Assembly: GCA_030824575.1 (NCBI GenBank)
Contig: JAVBXL010000214.1
Span: 1-64,000, forward strand
Origin: a bacterium
GTDB lineage: Bacteria; Pseudomonadota; Alphaproteobacteria; Sphingomonadales; Sphingomonadaceae
DNA: 64,000 nt
Direction of reading: 5' to 3'
Position numbers and translations under genes: made by a program. The notes under the pieces are model-generated. The model had not been told where the DNA came from. It ran no database searches and saw nothing but the letters and a program-made list of their open reading frames with translations. Shown here piece after piece: positions 10,197 through 18,421 of this stretch; within the stretch, counting starts at the first letter, position 1; each line of letters starts with the position of its first letter.

Positions 10197-11473
10197 CGGT
10201 CCGGGCCTTTCGCGGCGAAATCCTGTCGGTGGCGCATGATCCTCTGATCTGTCCCGACGCCGTGCGGCATGAGCCGGACGGACTGCTGGTGGTGGAGGAT
10301 GGCATCATCGTCGCGCGCGGCGCTTATGCCGACCTCGCGCCGGTTCACGCCGATGTTCCGGTCGAGACGCTGCCGGGACTGATCGTGCCGGGCTTCATCG
10401 ACGCCCATGTCCATTATCCGCAGATGGACCGGATCGCCTCGCATGGCGAACAACTGCTCGACTGGCTTGATCGCCATATCTTTCCGGCGGAAAAAGCCTT
10501 CGCCGACCGCAGCCATGCCGACCTGGTCGCCGGGCTGTTTCTGGACGAACTGCTGCGGAACGGCACCACCAGCGCCCTGGTCTTTCCCACCGTCCATGCC
10601 CATTCGGTCGATGCGCTGTTCAACGCGGCGCTTGCCCGGAATATGCGGATAATTTCCGGCAAAGTGCTGATGGATTTGGGACCGGAGGGGCTGGCCGACA
10701 CGCCGGAAACGGCACGTACCGAGAGCGAGGCGCTGATCGGCCGGTGGCGCGGCAAGGGGCGGCTGGGTTACGCCGTGACGCCGCGTTTCGCGCTGACCTC
10801 GTCCGATACGCAGCTGCATATCGCAGGCGCGCTGCTGGCGACGCATCCAGATGTGCTGCTGCACACCCATCTGGCCGAGAATGAACGCGAATGTGCGGCG
10901 GTGGCGGCGCGTTTCCTCGACGCGGCCGACTATCTGGACGCCTATGACCGTTTCGGGCTGGTGGGCGCGCGGTCGGTCTTCGCCCACGGCATCCATCTGT
11001 CCGACCGCGCCTGCGCCCGGATGGGGGAGAGCGGCGCGGGGATCGCGGTCTGCCCGACCTCCAACCTGTTTCTGGGGTCGGGCTTTTTCGACTTCAGCCA
11101 AGCCGCGCGGCATGGGTTGAAGCTTGGCCTTGGCACCGATGTTGGCGCAGGCACCAGCTTTGCAATGCTGTACACCGCCGGGATCGCCTATCAGGCGGCG
11201 CTGATGCGCGGGCATCGGCTCGATCCGTTTCGCGCGCTGTATCTGGCCACGGCGGGCAGCGCGGCGCTGCTGCATATCGGCGATAAGGTCGGCGGATTGC
11301 TGCTAGGGCAGGAGGCCGATTTCCTCGTGCTGGACCCTGCCGCTACGCCGCTGCTGGCGAGACGCACCATCGGCGCGGACATTGCCGAACGGCTGTTCGC
11401 GTTGCAGATATTGGGCGATGACCGGGCCGTCGCGGGCACCTATATCATGGGGCGGCGCGTCGACTGCGCATGA
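10193..11473 (+). CDS. guaD: Guanine deaminase
   Basis: This 426-residue amidohydrolase shows PGFIDAHVHYPQMDRI near residue 67, which is diagnostic for guanine deaminase, then THLAENERECA near residue 223, HGIHLSD and LGTDVGAGTS, which provide the remaining zinc ligands. It deaminates guanine to xanthine for XdhAB. The start overlaps the xdhC stop as ATGA. No export signal is present. The neighbouring xanthine dehydrogenase genes make the assignment firm. Confidence 0.94.
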   Translation: MTVRAFRGEILSVAHDPLICPDAVRHEPDGLLVVEDGIIVARGAYADLAPVHADVPVETLPGLIVPGFIDAHVHYPQMDRIASHGEQLLDWLDRHIFPAEKAFADRSHADLVAGLFLDELLRNGTTSALVFPTVHAHSVDALFNAALARNMRIISGKVLMDLGPEGLADTPETARTESEALIGRWRGKGRLGYAVTPRFALTSSDTQLHIAGALLATHPDVLLHTHLAENERECAAVAARFLDAADYLDAYDRFGLVGARSVFAHGIHLSDRACARMGESGAGIAVCPTSNLFLGSGFFDFSQAARHGLKLGLGTDVGAGTSFAMLYTAGIAYQAALMRGHRLDPFRALYLATAGSAALLHIGDKVGGLLLGQEADFLVLDPAATPLLARRTIGADIAERLFALQILGDDRAVAGTYIMGRRVDCA

Positions 11474-11483
11474 TGGAAAGACG

Positions 11484-12179
11484 ATGACGATCAAGCTTAT
11501 CTGCCTCGATGCCGACGACACGCTCTGGCACAATATGCGCCATTTCAATGCCACCGAAGAAGCGCTGGTGGCGATGTTGCAGCCCTTCGCCGACGATCAT
11601 GTCACGCGCGACCGGTTGATCGCGTGCGAAACGCGCAACCTCAAACTTTATGGCTATGGGGCCAAGGGCTTCACTTTGTCGATGATCGAGACGGCCGTGG
11701 ACCTGGCGGGCGACAATCTGTCCAAGTCGCTGGTATCCGATATCCTGGCCGCCGGGCGCACCCTGCTCGCCCATCCGGTCGAACTGTTCGACGATGTGCT
11801 GGAGACGCTGGAGGCGTTGTCGCATCTGGGCAAGGTCGTGCTGGTGACGAAAGGTGACCTGCTGCACCAGGAAAGCAAGCTGGCGGCGTCCGGGCTGGGC
11901 GACCTGTTCAGCGGGATCGAAATCGTCAGCGACAAGACGCCGGACACCTTCACCCGAATCTTCGCCCAATATGGCGTTGCGGGGGACCAGGCGGTGATGG
12001 CCGGCGATTCGCTGCGGTCGGACATCAACCCCGCGCTGGAGGCGGGGGCCTGGGCGGCGTATATCCCGCAGGACGGTGCGTGGGCGCATGAAATGGGCCG
12101 GGTGCCCGATGACCATGCGCGCTTCCGCCTGCTGGACCGGCTAGGCGATTTGCCGGATTGGGTGCGGTCGATCCATTGA
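11484..12179 (+). CDS. HAD-superfamily hydrolase
   Basis: This 231-residue HAD phosphatase begins with motif I DADDTLW near residue 9 (nucleophile and general acid aspartates). It has motif II VTKGD near residue 122 and motif III/IV K followed by MAGDSLRSDI near residue 172, with an alpha-helical cap in between. The gene starts 10 bases after guaD, so it is probably the last member of the operon. A nucleotidase feeding nucleosides into the pathway is one possibility, but the substrate cannot be read from the sequence. Confidence 0.75.
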   Translation: MTIKLICLDADDTLWHNMRHFNATEEALVAMLQPFADDHVTRDRLIACETRNLKLYGYGAKGFTLSMIETAVDLAGDNLSKSLVSDILAAGRTLLAHPVELFDDVLETLEALSHLGKVVLVTKGDLLHQESKLAASGLGDLFSGIEIVSDKTPDTFTRIFAQYGVAGDQAVMAGDSLRSDINPALEAGAWAAYIPQDGAWAHEMGRVPDDHARFRLLDRLGDLPDWVRSIH

Positions 12180-12196
12180 TGCGCGCATTGCGGCAA

Positions 12197-12235
12197 CACG
12201 CCGTCGCCGGGATTGCATTTGCGGGCGGCGGCGTG
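12197..12235. terminator. GC-rich hairpin between the HAD gene and adenine deaminase
   Basis: CACGCCGTCGCC at 12197-12208 pairs with GGCGGCGGCGTG at 12224-12235 with one G-T pair, around a 15-base loop. There is no T-tract, so it may be a weak or Rho-assisted terminator, an RNA-stabilising stem or a processing site at the end of the xdh-guaD operon. It lies 19 bases before the adenine deaminase start. Confidence 0.45.
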
Positions 12236-12254
12236 CCCGCCTAGAGTCGGGGCC

Positions 12255-13271
12255 ATGATCGATCTCGACGCCTTTATCACTGGCCTGCCCAAGGCCGAAC
12301 TCCATCTCCATATCGAGGGTAGCCTGGAGCCGGAACTGATGTTCGCCCTCGCCCGGCGCAATGGCGTCGCCATCCCTTATGCGGATGTGGAAGCGGTGCG
12401 TGCTGCCTATGCGTTCGGCAATTTGCAGGATTTCCTCGACATCTATTATGCCGGGGCGGACGTGCTGCGGACGCAGCAGGATTTCCACGACCTCGCCACC
12501 GCCTATTTCGATCGCGCCGCGGCCGACGGCGTTGCCCATGCCGAAATCATGTTCGACCCGCAGACCCACACAGCGCGCGGCATCCCCTTCGCCGCGGTGA
12601 TCGAGGGGCTGTTGTCCGCTTGTGCCGAAGCGCAGGCGCGCCATGGCATGACCAGCCTGCTGATCCTGAGCTTCCTGCGCCACCTGAGCGAGGAGGACGC
12701 CGTTGCGACGCTGGCGGAAGCCGAACCCTGGCTTGATCGGATCGCAGCGGTCGGACTCGATTCCTCGGAAATGGGCCACCCGCCCGAGAAATTCACGCGC
12801 GTGTTCGCCACGGCGCGGGAGAAGGGCCTCCGCCTGGTCGCCCATGCGGGGGAGGAAGGGCCGCCCGCCTATGTGATGCAAGCGCTCGATTTGCTGAAAG
12901 TTGACCGGATCGACCATGGCAACCGCGCGCTGGAAGATGCTGCGCTCGTCGAACGGCTGGCGCGCGAAGGCATGACGCTGACCGTCTGCCCGCTTTCCAA
13001 CCTCAAGCTCTGCGTGATTGATGCGATCGAAGATCATCCGATCGACCGCATGCTGGCGCTGGGCCTGAAAGCGACCATCAATTCGGACGACCCCGCTTAT
13101 TTCGGTGGCTATGTCGCGGACAATTATCGGGCGGTCGCGGGGGCACGCGGGCTGGACCGGGGTCAACTGGCGACATTGGCGCGCAACAGCTTTACCGGCT
13201 CGTTCCTGCCGGAGGAGGCCGTGGCCGCGCATCTGGCTGGGCTGGACGACTATCTGGCAGAACAGGCTTAA
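12255..13271 (+). CDS. Adenine deaminase, adenosine-deaminase-like type
   Basis: The 338-residue protein has the metal-dependent ADA fold: [15 protein letters not shown] near residue 14 supplies the first zinc histidines, HAGEEGPP near 197, DRIDHGNRA near 218, and [13 protein letters not shown] near 275 the catalytic aspartates. [14 protein letters not shown] and the GHPP segment place it with Pseudomonas-type proteins first called adenosine deaminases but acting on adenine. It would convert adenine to hypoxanthine for XdhAB. The ATG at 12255 gives the usual [17 protein letters not shown] start. Adenosine cannot be fully excluded as substrate. Confidence 0.8.
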   Translation: MIDLDAFITGLPKAELHLHIEGSLEPELMFALARRNGVAIPYADVEAVRAAYAFGNLQDFLDIYYAGADVLRTQQDFHDLATAYFDRAAADGVAHAEIMFDPQTHTARGIPFAAVIEGLLSACAEAQARHGMTSLLILSFLRHLSEEDAVATLAEAEPWLDRIAAVGLDSSEMGHPPEKFTRVFATAREKGLRLVAHAGEEGPPAYVMQALDLLKVDRIDHGNRALEDAALVERLAREGMTLTVCPLSNLKLCVIDAIEDHPIDRMLALGLKATINSDDPAYFGGYVADNYRAVAGARGLDRGQLATLARNSFTGSFLPEEAVAAHLAGLDDYLAEQA

Positions 13272-13284
13272 AATCGCATGCTGT

Positions 13285-13310
13285 CATGCTCCGGCGAAGG
13301 CCGGAGCATG
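13285..13310. terminator. Bidirectional hairpin between convergent genes
   Basis: CATGCTCCGGC at 13285-13295 and GCCGGAGCATG at 13300-13310 form a perfect 11-bp stem with a GAAG loop. It sits in the 45-base gap between adenine deaminase and the convergent LOG-family gene. It has no long T-tract, so termination would be modest. The CCGGCGAAGGCCGG core is also a common sphingomonad intergenic repeat motif. Confidence 0.65.
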
Positions 13311-13316
13311 GCTTAC

Positions 13317-13895
13317 CTAAACATCACCGTCGCCAAGCCAATGTTCGGTCCGGGGCGGCAGATATTGGGCGATTCGATCAAGCATCAGTTCGGGATCGCG
13401 CTCGATCAGCAGCATCGCGCGATGTTCGGGCTTCAGGAACCCCTCCGCCACGACATGATCGATAAAGCCCGACATGCCGCTGTAGAAGCCGTTGACGTCC
13501 AGCATCCCCACCGGCTTTTCATGATAGCCCAGTTGCGACCAGCACCAAGCCTCGAACATCTCTTCAAAGGTGCCAATGCCGCCGGGCAGCGTCACGAATC
13601 CGTCCGCCAGCTTCGCCATCAGCGCCTTGCGCTCATGCATGGTCTGGACGACATGCAGTTCGCTGATCCCCTGATGGTCATGTTCGCGGGCGCGCAGCGC
13701 TTCGGGGATGACGCCGATCACCTCGCCGCCCGCTGCGCAGGCTGCATCGGCGACCACGCCCATCAGGCCGACGGTGCCGCCGCCATAGACCAGGCCGATG
13801 CCGCGCTGCGCCAGCAATGTCCCGAACTGCTCCGCCGCTTCTCGATAGACAGGTAGCCGCCCCGGCGACGAACCGAGGAACACGCAGATCCGCAT
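13317..13895 (-). CDS. LOG-family (TIGR00730) nucleotide phosphoribohydrolase
   Basis: This 192-residue Rossmann-like protein has the LOG signature: VFLGSSPG at the N-terminus, YGGGTVGLMG near residue 37, HERKALMAKLADGFVTLPGGIGTFEE near 87-112 (the PGGxGTxxE motif) and QLGYHEKPVG. Family members cleave the base-ribose bond of nucleoside 5'-monophosphates, best known with cytokinin nucleotides. Here it sits beside purine genes and a phosphoribosyltransferase, so turnover of AMP-like nucleotides is a plausible role. The natural substrate is not established. Confidence 0.88.
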   Translation of the reverse strand: MRICVFLGSSPGRLPVYREAAEQFGTLLAQRGIGLVYGGGTVGLMGVVADAACAAGGEVIGVIPEALRAREHDHQGISELHVVQTMHERKALMAKLADGFVTLPGGIGTFEEMFEAWCWSQLGYHEKPVGMLDVNGFYSGMSGFIDHVVAEGFLKPEHRAMLLIERDPELMLDRIAQYLPPRTEHWLGDGDV

Positions 13896-13924
13896 CCGCC
13901 CGTCGCGGCCGCTCTTGTCCCCGC

Positions 13925-14455
13925 TCAGGACAGGCGCTCAGGCACGGACAGCGCCTCCTCCACGATATCGTCGCTGGCGCCGACCGATTCCCAGGGAAAA
14001 ACGAACCAGCGCTTGTCGCTGTCGCGATCGATCATGCTCGCCCAATAATCGACCGTCTGGCGCGACCGGCTGTTGGACATCAGCACGGCGAAGCGCAGAT
14101 TGCTGGCGTCGCAGCGATTGTCGGCCAGCAAGCGGCGGATATAGTCGATCGTGCCGCCGCTGTCGTTGATGTCGTCCACGAACAGCAGTTTCACGCCGGC
14201 CGCGCTCTTGGCCGCGACCTTGCCCAGCAGTTCGTCGGCAAAGCCCGGCACCTTGCTGCTATGGTCGATCGAGAGCATCGGCAGTTTGAGCTGGTGCGAG
14301 ATATAGACCGCCGGGACCAGTCCGCCGCGGCCGATGCCGATGATGAAGTCGGGCGTCCAGTCGCCCTCCCCCACCTGGCGCGCGACGGTCTGCACGTCGG
14401 CGAGGAAGGCGTCATAGCCGATGTAGAAAAGTTCGGGTTCAGCGGTGCTGCTCAT
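13925..14455 (-). CDS. Purine-type phosphoribosyltransferase
   Basis: This 176-residue protein has the type I phosphoribosyltransferase fold. LLFVDDINDSGGTI near residue 90 is the PRPP-binding loop and IIGIGRGGLVPAVYIS near residue 38 the other phosphate-binding strand-turn. It is similar to Gpt/hypoxanthine-xanthine salvage enzymes, which join a purine base to PRPP. The start at 14455 gives the usual N-terminus; an in-frame ATG at 14494 has an AGGCGGG upstream and would add 13 residues. Its location beside the purine genes favours purine salvage. Confidence 0.8.
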   Translation of the reverse strand: MSSTAEPELFYIGYDAFLADVQTVARQVGEGDWTPDFIIGIGRGGLVPAVYISHQLKLPMLSIDHSSKVPGFADELLGKVAAKSAAGVKLLFVDDINDSGGTIDYIRRLLADNRCDASNLRFAVLMSNSRSRQTVDYWASMIDRDSDKRWFVFPWESVGASDDIVEEALSVPERLS

Positions 14456-14541
14456 GAAAAGCGAATCCAGTTGGTCGGGGATGGATATGAGCATGCCGAT
14501 TATCCCGCCTGCGCCAAGGGGGCAATCGGCGGTAACGCGGA

Positions 14542-15474
14542 TCAGAGGTCGGCGCGTTCGATCGAGACGGGATAGCTGAGTTGCGCAAAGCCGCTCTCTA
14601 TCTCGCCCAGGACGATCCCCGCCGCGTAAGACGGGGTGCGCGCCGCCGCGGTGCAGAGCGCCAGCGTCATCGGCCGCAGGATCGGATCGGAAATGCGGGT
14701 GAAGGAAAGGGTGCCGCGCTGCACCTCCGTAATCACGTCGAGCGAGGTCAATATGCCGATGCCGACCCCCTGCATGACCAGCGAGGTGATCATCTGGATA
14801 TTGTCGGAACTGGCGGCGGGTTCGATCATGAGGCCGCTGGTCCCTTCCAGCACGGCGATCTGCTGGCACACCGCCAGCGGCTCGGCCGGGACGATCAATG
14901 GCGATCCGGCGCAGGCGGAAAAGCGGGCCTCGCGCTGCTCGCCAAAGGGGTGGCCGGCGGGGGTGAGGAAGCCCAGGACGACCTCGACAAAGGAGCGCAC
15001 GGTCAGGTCGCGATAGGATTGCGGTTCGAACAATATGCCGAAATCCGCTTCGCCGCTGGCAATGGCTTCGCGCACCCGGTCGTTTTCCAGCACCCGCACG
15101 CCAATGGTGATGCCCGGATAGCGGCTCTGGATCGCGCGGATCGCGCCGGGGATATAGCCCTTCGCCAGCGCGTCGATGATGGCGATGTCGACATGGCCAC
15201 GCTTGAGGCCGCGCAGATCCTCTATCTGGGCGCGAACGTCGGACAGATTTTTCTGCCAGCGCCCGCCCGCCGCCATCATGATTTCCCCGGCCGCGGTCAG
15301 ACGCAGGCCGGTTGGCAACCGTTCGAACAGCGGCATCCCCAAGTCCGCCTCCACATTCAAAATCTGTCGGTCGATGGCGGAAGCGGAGATATTGAGTTCG
15401 TCCGCCGCCTTGCGGATCGACCCCAGTCGGCCGACCGCCATGAAGTAGCGCAGAAAACGCGAAAATGCCGGCAT
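14542..15474 (-). CDS. LysR-family transcriptional regulator
   Basis: The 310-residue protein has an N-terminal winged helix (residues about 5-62, LGSIRKAADELNISASAIDRQI) and a LysR substrate-binding domain from about residue 90. Its gene is divergent from the exported purine nucleoside locus at 15579 and next to purine salvage genes, so it probably controls one or both sets in response to a purine or ureide. The 104-base divergent region carries a short inverted repeat that could be its site. Confidence 0.9.
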   Translation of the reverse strand: MPAFSRFLRYFMAVGRLGSIRKAADELNISASAIDRQILNVEADLGMPLFERLPTGLRLTAAGEIMMAAGGRWQKNLSDVRAQIEDLRGLKRGHVDIAIIDALAKGYIPGAIRAIQSRYPGITIGVRVLENDRVREAIASGEADFGILFEPQSYRDLTVRSFVEVVLGFLTPAGHPFGEQREARFSACAGSPLIVPAEPLAVCQQIAVLEGTSGLMIEPAASSDNIQMITSLVMQGVGIGILTSLDVITEVQRGTLSFTRISDPILRPMTLALCTAAARTPSYAAGIVLGEIESGFAQLSYPVSIERADL

Positions 15475-15512
15475 GGACCCACCCTAATTTTTGCAACACT
15501 CCGTAGGATTCA

Positions 15513-15528
15513 TTGCGTTTGATCGCAT
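15513..15528. promoter_or_regulatory. Possible LysR operator in the divergent region
   Basis: TGCG-N6-CGCA (15514-15527), inside TTGCGTTTGATCGCAT, is an inverted repeat roughly matching the spaced dyads bound by LysR proteins. It lies between the LysR gene and the first nucleoside gene, where such a regulator normally binds. The match is short, so this is only a candidate. Confidence 0.35.
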
Positions 15529-15578
15529 CAGGTCAAGCCCTTAATCGCACCGCAGAGTGAAATAGTGGGGATGCAAGG

Positions 15579-16709
15579 GTGGTGGGGTCCGCAAGACAGG
15601 CGATGATGGCGATGGCCGTGACGGTCGCGGCGCTGGCCTGCCCGTCATTGGGCCGTGCTGCCGAACCGCCTGTGCCGGCGCTGCCGTCCGTCAAGCCGAT
15701 CCCGGTCAAGGTCATCGTCGTCGCCAATTTCGAACCCGGCGAGGATATGGGCGATGCGCCCGGCGAGTTCCAGCTCTGGGCCGAGCGCGAGAAGCTGACT
15801 GAGGTCATCCCGATCAAGGGTGCGCTACACCCGCTGCGCCGCAATGCGGCAGGACTATACGGCATGTGCTGGGGCAGCCCGGACACGATGTTGGGCGGCG
15901 TTGCCGAACAGTTGATGAGCCTTTTGCTCGACCCGCGCTTCGATTTCAGCAAGACCTACTGGCTGTTTACCGGCATATCGGGCGTCGATCCGCAAATCGC
16001 ATCGGTCGGCAGCGCCGCCTGGTCGCGCTGGGTGGTGCAGGGCGACACATTGCGGGAATTTGACGATCGCGAAGTGGGCAAGGACTGGCCCTATGGCCTG
16101 TTCGCAATCGGAGCCGACGCGCCCAACACGCTGCCCCAGAATACCGAGAGCTTCGCTGGCTTCACCGATACCGGCAAGCTGACGATGTCGGTGAAGCTGA
16201 ACCAAAGCCTGGCGCAATGGGCCTATGATCGCACCAAGGATGTGGCCATTCCCGACAGTCCGGCGCTGCAAAAGGCGCGGGCAGCGTGGGCCGGCTATCC
16301 CAATGCGCAAAAGCCGCCCTTCGTGCTGATGGGCGAGACGCTGGGGTCAGTCCGCTACTGGCATGGCCCCGGCCGCACCCAATGGGCGCGCGACTGGGTG
16401 AAGCTGTGGACCGGCGGCAAGGGTCGCTTCGCCATGACCAACATGGAAAGCCAATCGCTGGCCGGCGCCATGGCGATCGCCGCGAAACAAAGGCTGGTCG
16501 ACCCGGCGCGCGTGCTGGTATTGCGCACCGGCAGCAATCCGTCCATGCCGCCGCCGGGCCGATCGGCCGTCGAAAGCGTCGCCGATGAGGGCGCGGGCCA
16601 GGTCGCGGCTTTTGAGGCCAATTATCGCGTCGGCGTGCCGGTGGTGCATGAATTGCTGAGCCATTGGGACAGCTACAAGGATCATGTGCCGGGAACCGAT
16701 CCGCAATGA
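15579..16709 (+). CDS. Exported purine nucleoside 'permease' family (NUP) protein, probable nucleoside-cleaving enzyme
   Basis: The 376-residue protein starts with a signal peptide (basic MVGSARQ, hydrophobic core, cut near LGRAAEPP) and then shows no membrane segments. VANFEPGEDMGDAPGEFQLW, YPNAQKPPFVLMG and the SNPSMPPPG block identify the NUP family (PF06516), named after a yeast purine nucleoside permease but related in fold to nucleoside phosphorylases. NMESQSLAGA near residue 288 resembles the Met-Glu motif that binds ribose in that superfamily. A periplasmic enzyme that splits purine nucleosides is therefore more likely than a transporter. The GTG at 15579 keeps the basic n-region; ATG 15603 is the alternative. 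It is coupled to the adenosine deaminase by ATGA. Confidence 0.8.
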   Translation: MVGSARQAMMAMAVTVAALACPSLGRAAEPPVPALPSVKPIPVKVIVVANFEPGEDMGDAPGEFQLWAEREKLTEVIPIKGALHPLRRNAAGLYGMCWGSPDTMLGGVAEQLMSLLLDPRFDFSKTYWLFTGISGVDPQIASVGSAAWSRWVVQGDTLREFDDREVGKDWPYGLFAIGADAPNTLPQNTESFAGFTDTGKLTMSVKLNQSLAQWAYDRTKDVAIPDSPALQKARAAWAGYPNAQKPPFVLMGETLGSVRYWHGPGRTQWARDWVKLWTGGKGRFAMTNMESQSLAGAMAIAAKQRLVDPARVLVLRTGSNPSMPPPGRSAVESVADEGAGQVAAFEANYRVGVPVVHELLSHWDSYKDHVPGTDPQ

Positions 16710-18235
16710 AGCGTGGCCTGGCCCTCATGACCTCGCTGGCCGTGCTGTCGCCGGCTGCGGCGCAGACGACAAGCGGAGAAGCGGCTGCGGCCGCCCTGTT
16801 CGACCGGCTGGCGGACAGTCCGCCCGCGCTGCGGCTGTTCCTCAAGGCGATGCCCAAGGGCGGCGACCTGCACAATCATCTGGGCGGCACCCCCTATGCG
16901 GAAGATTATCTGCGCTGGGCGGCGCAGGCGGGCCTGTGCGTGGACGATAGCGGCACCCGCGTCGTCGCGCCGCCCTGCCCCGAAGCGCGGACGGTCAAAC
17001 ATGTGGGCGAACAGACCCCCTTCGCCTTCGCCCGGCTGGTCGATGCCATGTCGACGCGCGGCGTGCAGCAGGGCGTGGGCGCCAATGACGTGTCCGGCCA
17101 TACGCAGTTTTTCGGCAGTTTCGAACGGTTCGGCCCGACTGGCCCGGTCGCGGACACCGGCGCCTTGGTTGTCGCACGGCAAGTCGCGGCGGGCGATCGG
17201 GTTGGCTATTTGGAACTGATCCACAATCCCGACGCACTGATCGCAGCGACGCTGGGCGCAGCGGACGTAAAGCTGGACGCCAGCGGCCTGGCTGCCTTTT
17301 ACAGCCAAGCGATCAAGGCGGCGAAGCCCGTCATCGATCGGGCGATCGCGGAACTGGATGCGAACGAAGCAGCGGCGGGCAAGGCGCTGGCCTGTGGCGG
17401 CGCGAACCCCGATCCCGGCTGCGGCATCGCCATCCGCTATCTCGCGTGGGGATGGCGCGACCTTCCCCCGGCGCAGGCCTTCACCTCGCTGATCCTCGCC
17501 TTCGCCTTGGCCGATCGCGATCCGCGCTATGTCGGCATCAACATCGTGCAGCCGGAAGATTGGGTGATCGCGCTGCGCGACTATGACCTGCACATGGCGA
17601 TGGTCCGCTTTCTGGCGGAGCGGCACCCCCGCGTGCATCGCACCCTGCACGCGGGCGAACTGGCGTTCGGCCTAGTGCCGCCCGCCGGCTTGCGCGACCA
17701 TATCGCCAAGGCGCTGGACGCCGGCGCAGAGCGGATCGGCCATGGCACCGCTATCGCTTACGAGGATGACGCCATCGCCACCCTGGCGCGGATGGCGCGC
17801 GACGATGTCGCGGTGGAAATCAACCTGACCAGCAATGCTGTCATATTGGGGGTGAAGGGCGACGATCACCCGCTGCGCCTTTATCGCCGGGCGGGCGTTC
17901 CGACGCTGCTGTCGACAGACGACCAGGGCATATTGCGCACCGACATGACCCAGGAATATCTGCGCGCCGCGCGCGAACAGGGCATGGGCTATGCGGATCT
18001 CAAGCAGATGGCGCGCACCAGCCTAGAGCAGGCGTTCGTCGACGGGGCCAGCATTTGGGCGGACAGGCATGTTGGCACACGCGCCCCGCCCTGCGCCGCG
18101 GGCTGGACCGACGATCGCTGTCGCAGTCTCGCACGATCCAGTTCCAAGGCCGCACTTCAAATCCAATTGGAGGAAGATTTCCAGGCTTTCGAAGGTGTTA
18201 CCGTTTCCAGCTTTAATAAATCGATCGTGCCGTAA
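16706..18235 (+). CDS. Exported adenosine deaminase
   Basis: The 509-residue protein begins with a signal peptide (MKRGLALMTSLAVLSPAAAQ). It has the ADA metal-site motifs GGDLHNHLGGT near residue 53, HRTLHAGEL near 313, ERIGHGTAI near 344 and LLSTDDQGI near 408. It resembles the secreted ADGF/ADA2-like group, longer than cytoplasmic enzymes, with an inserted segment containing cysteines (CVDD, PPCPEA, ACGG, DPGCG) that may form periplasmic disulfides. It would deaminate adenosine or deoxyadenosine to inosine outside the cytoplasm. It overlaps the NUP gene by ATGA, so both act together on nucleosides. Confidence 0.88.
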   Translation: MKRGLALMTSLAVLSPAAAQTTSGEAAAAALFDRLADSPPALRLFLKAMPKGGDLHNHLGGTPYAEDYLRWAAQAGLCVDDSGTRVVAPPCPEARTVKHVGEQTPFAFARLVDAMSTRGVQQGVGANDVSGHTQFFGSFERFGPTGPVADTGALVVARQVAAGDRVGYLELIHNPDALIAATLGAADVKLDASGLAAFYSQAIKAAKPVIDRAIAELDANEAAAGKALACGGANPDPGCGIAIRYLAWGWRDLPPAQAFTSLILAFALADRDPRYVGINIVQPEDWVIALRDYDLHMAMVRFLAERHPRVHRTLHAGELAFGLVPPAGLRDHIAKALDAGAERIGHGTAIAYEDDAIATLARMARDDVAVEINLTSNAVILGVKGDDHPLRLYRRAGVPTLLSTDDQGILRTDMTQEYLRAAREQGMGYADLKQMARTSLEQAFVDGASIWADRHVGTRAPPCAAGWTDDRCRSLARSSSKAALQIQLEEDFQAFEGVTVSSFNKSIVP

Positions 18236-18421
18236 AAACTCGACGAAGACTGAAATAATAACGATAAAAACAAGACATTTTCTTTGCTGCGCCGCGTCAA
18301 GACTATTAGCATGACGCATTGCAGCATCAAAAATTTTCATAGGAGAGGCAGACAGCAGGGACAACCGGCTGGCGAAGCTGTGGGGATTTACGCTTCGTCG
18401 CCATTATAAAGGGGGCTCAAC

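Noticed and set aside
18236-18421. Possible riboswitch or structured leader before the purine-locus receptor
   Set aside because: Only a weak bulged GGCGAAGC/GCTTCGTCGCC stem is visible; no conserved purine riboswitch core was found.
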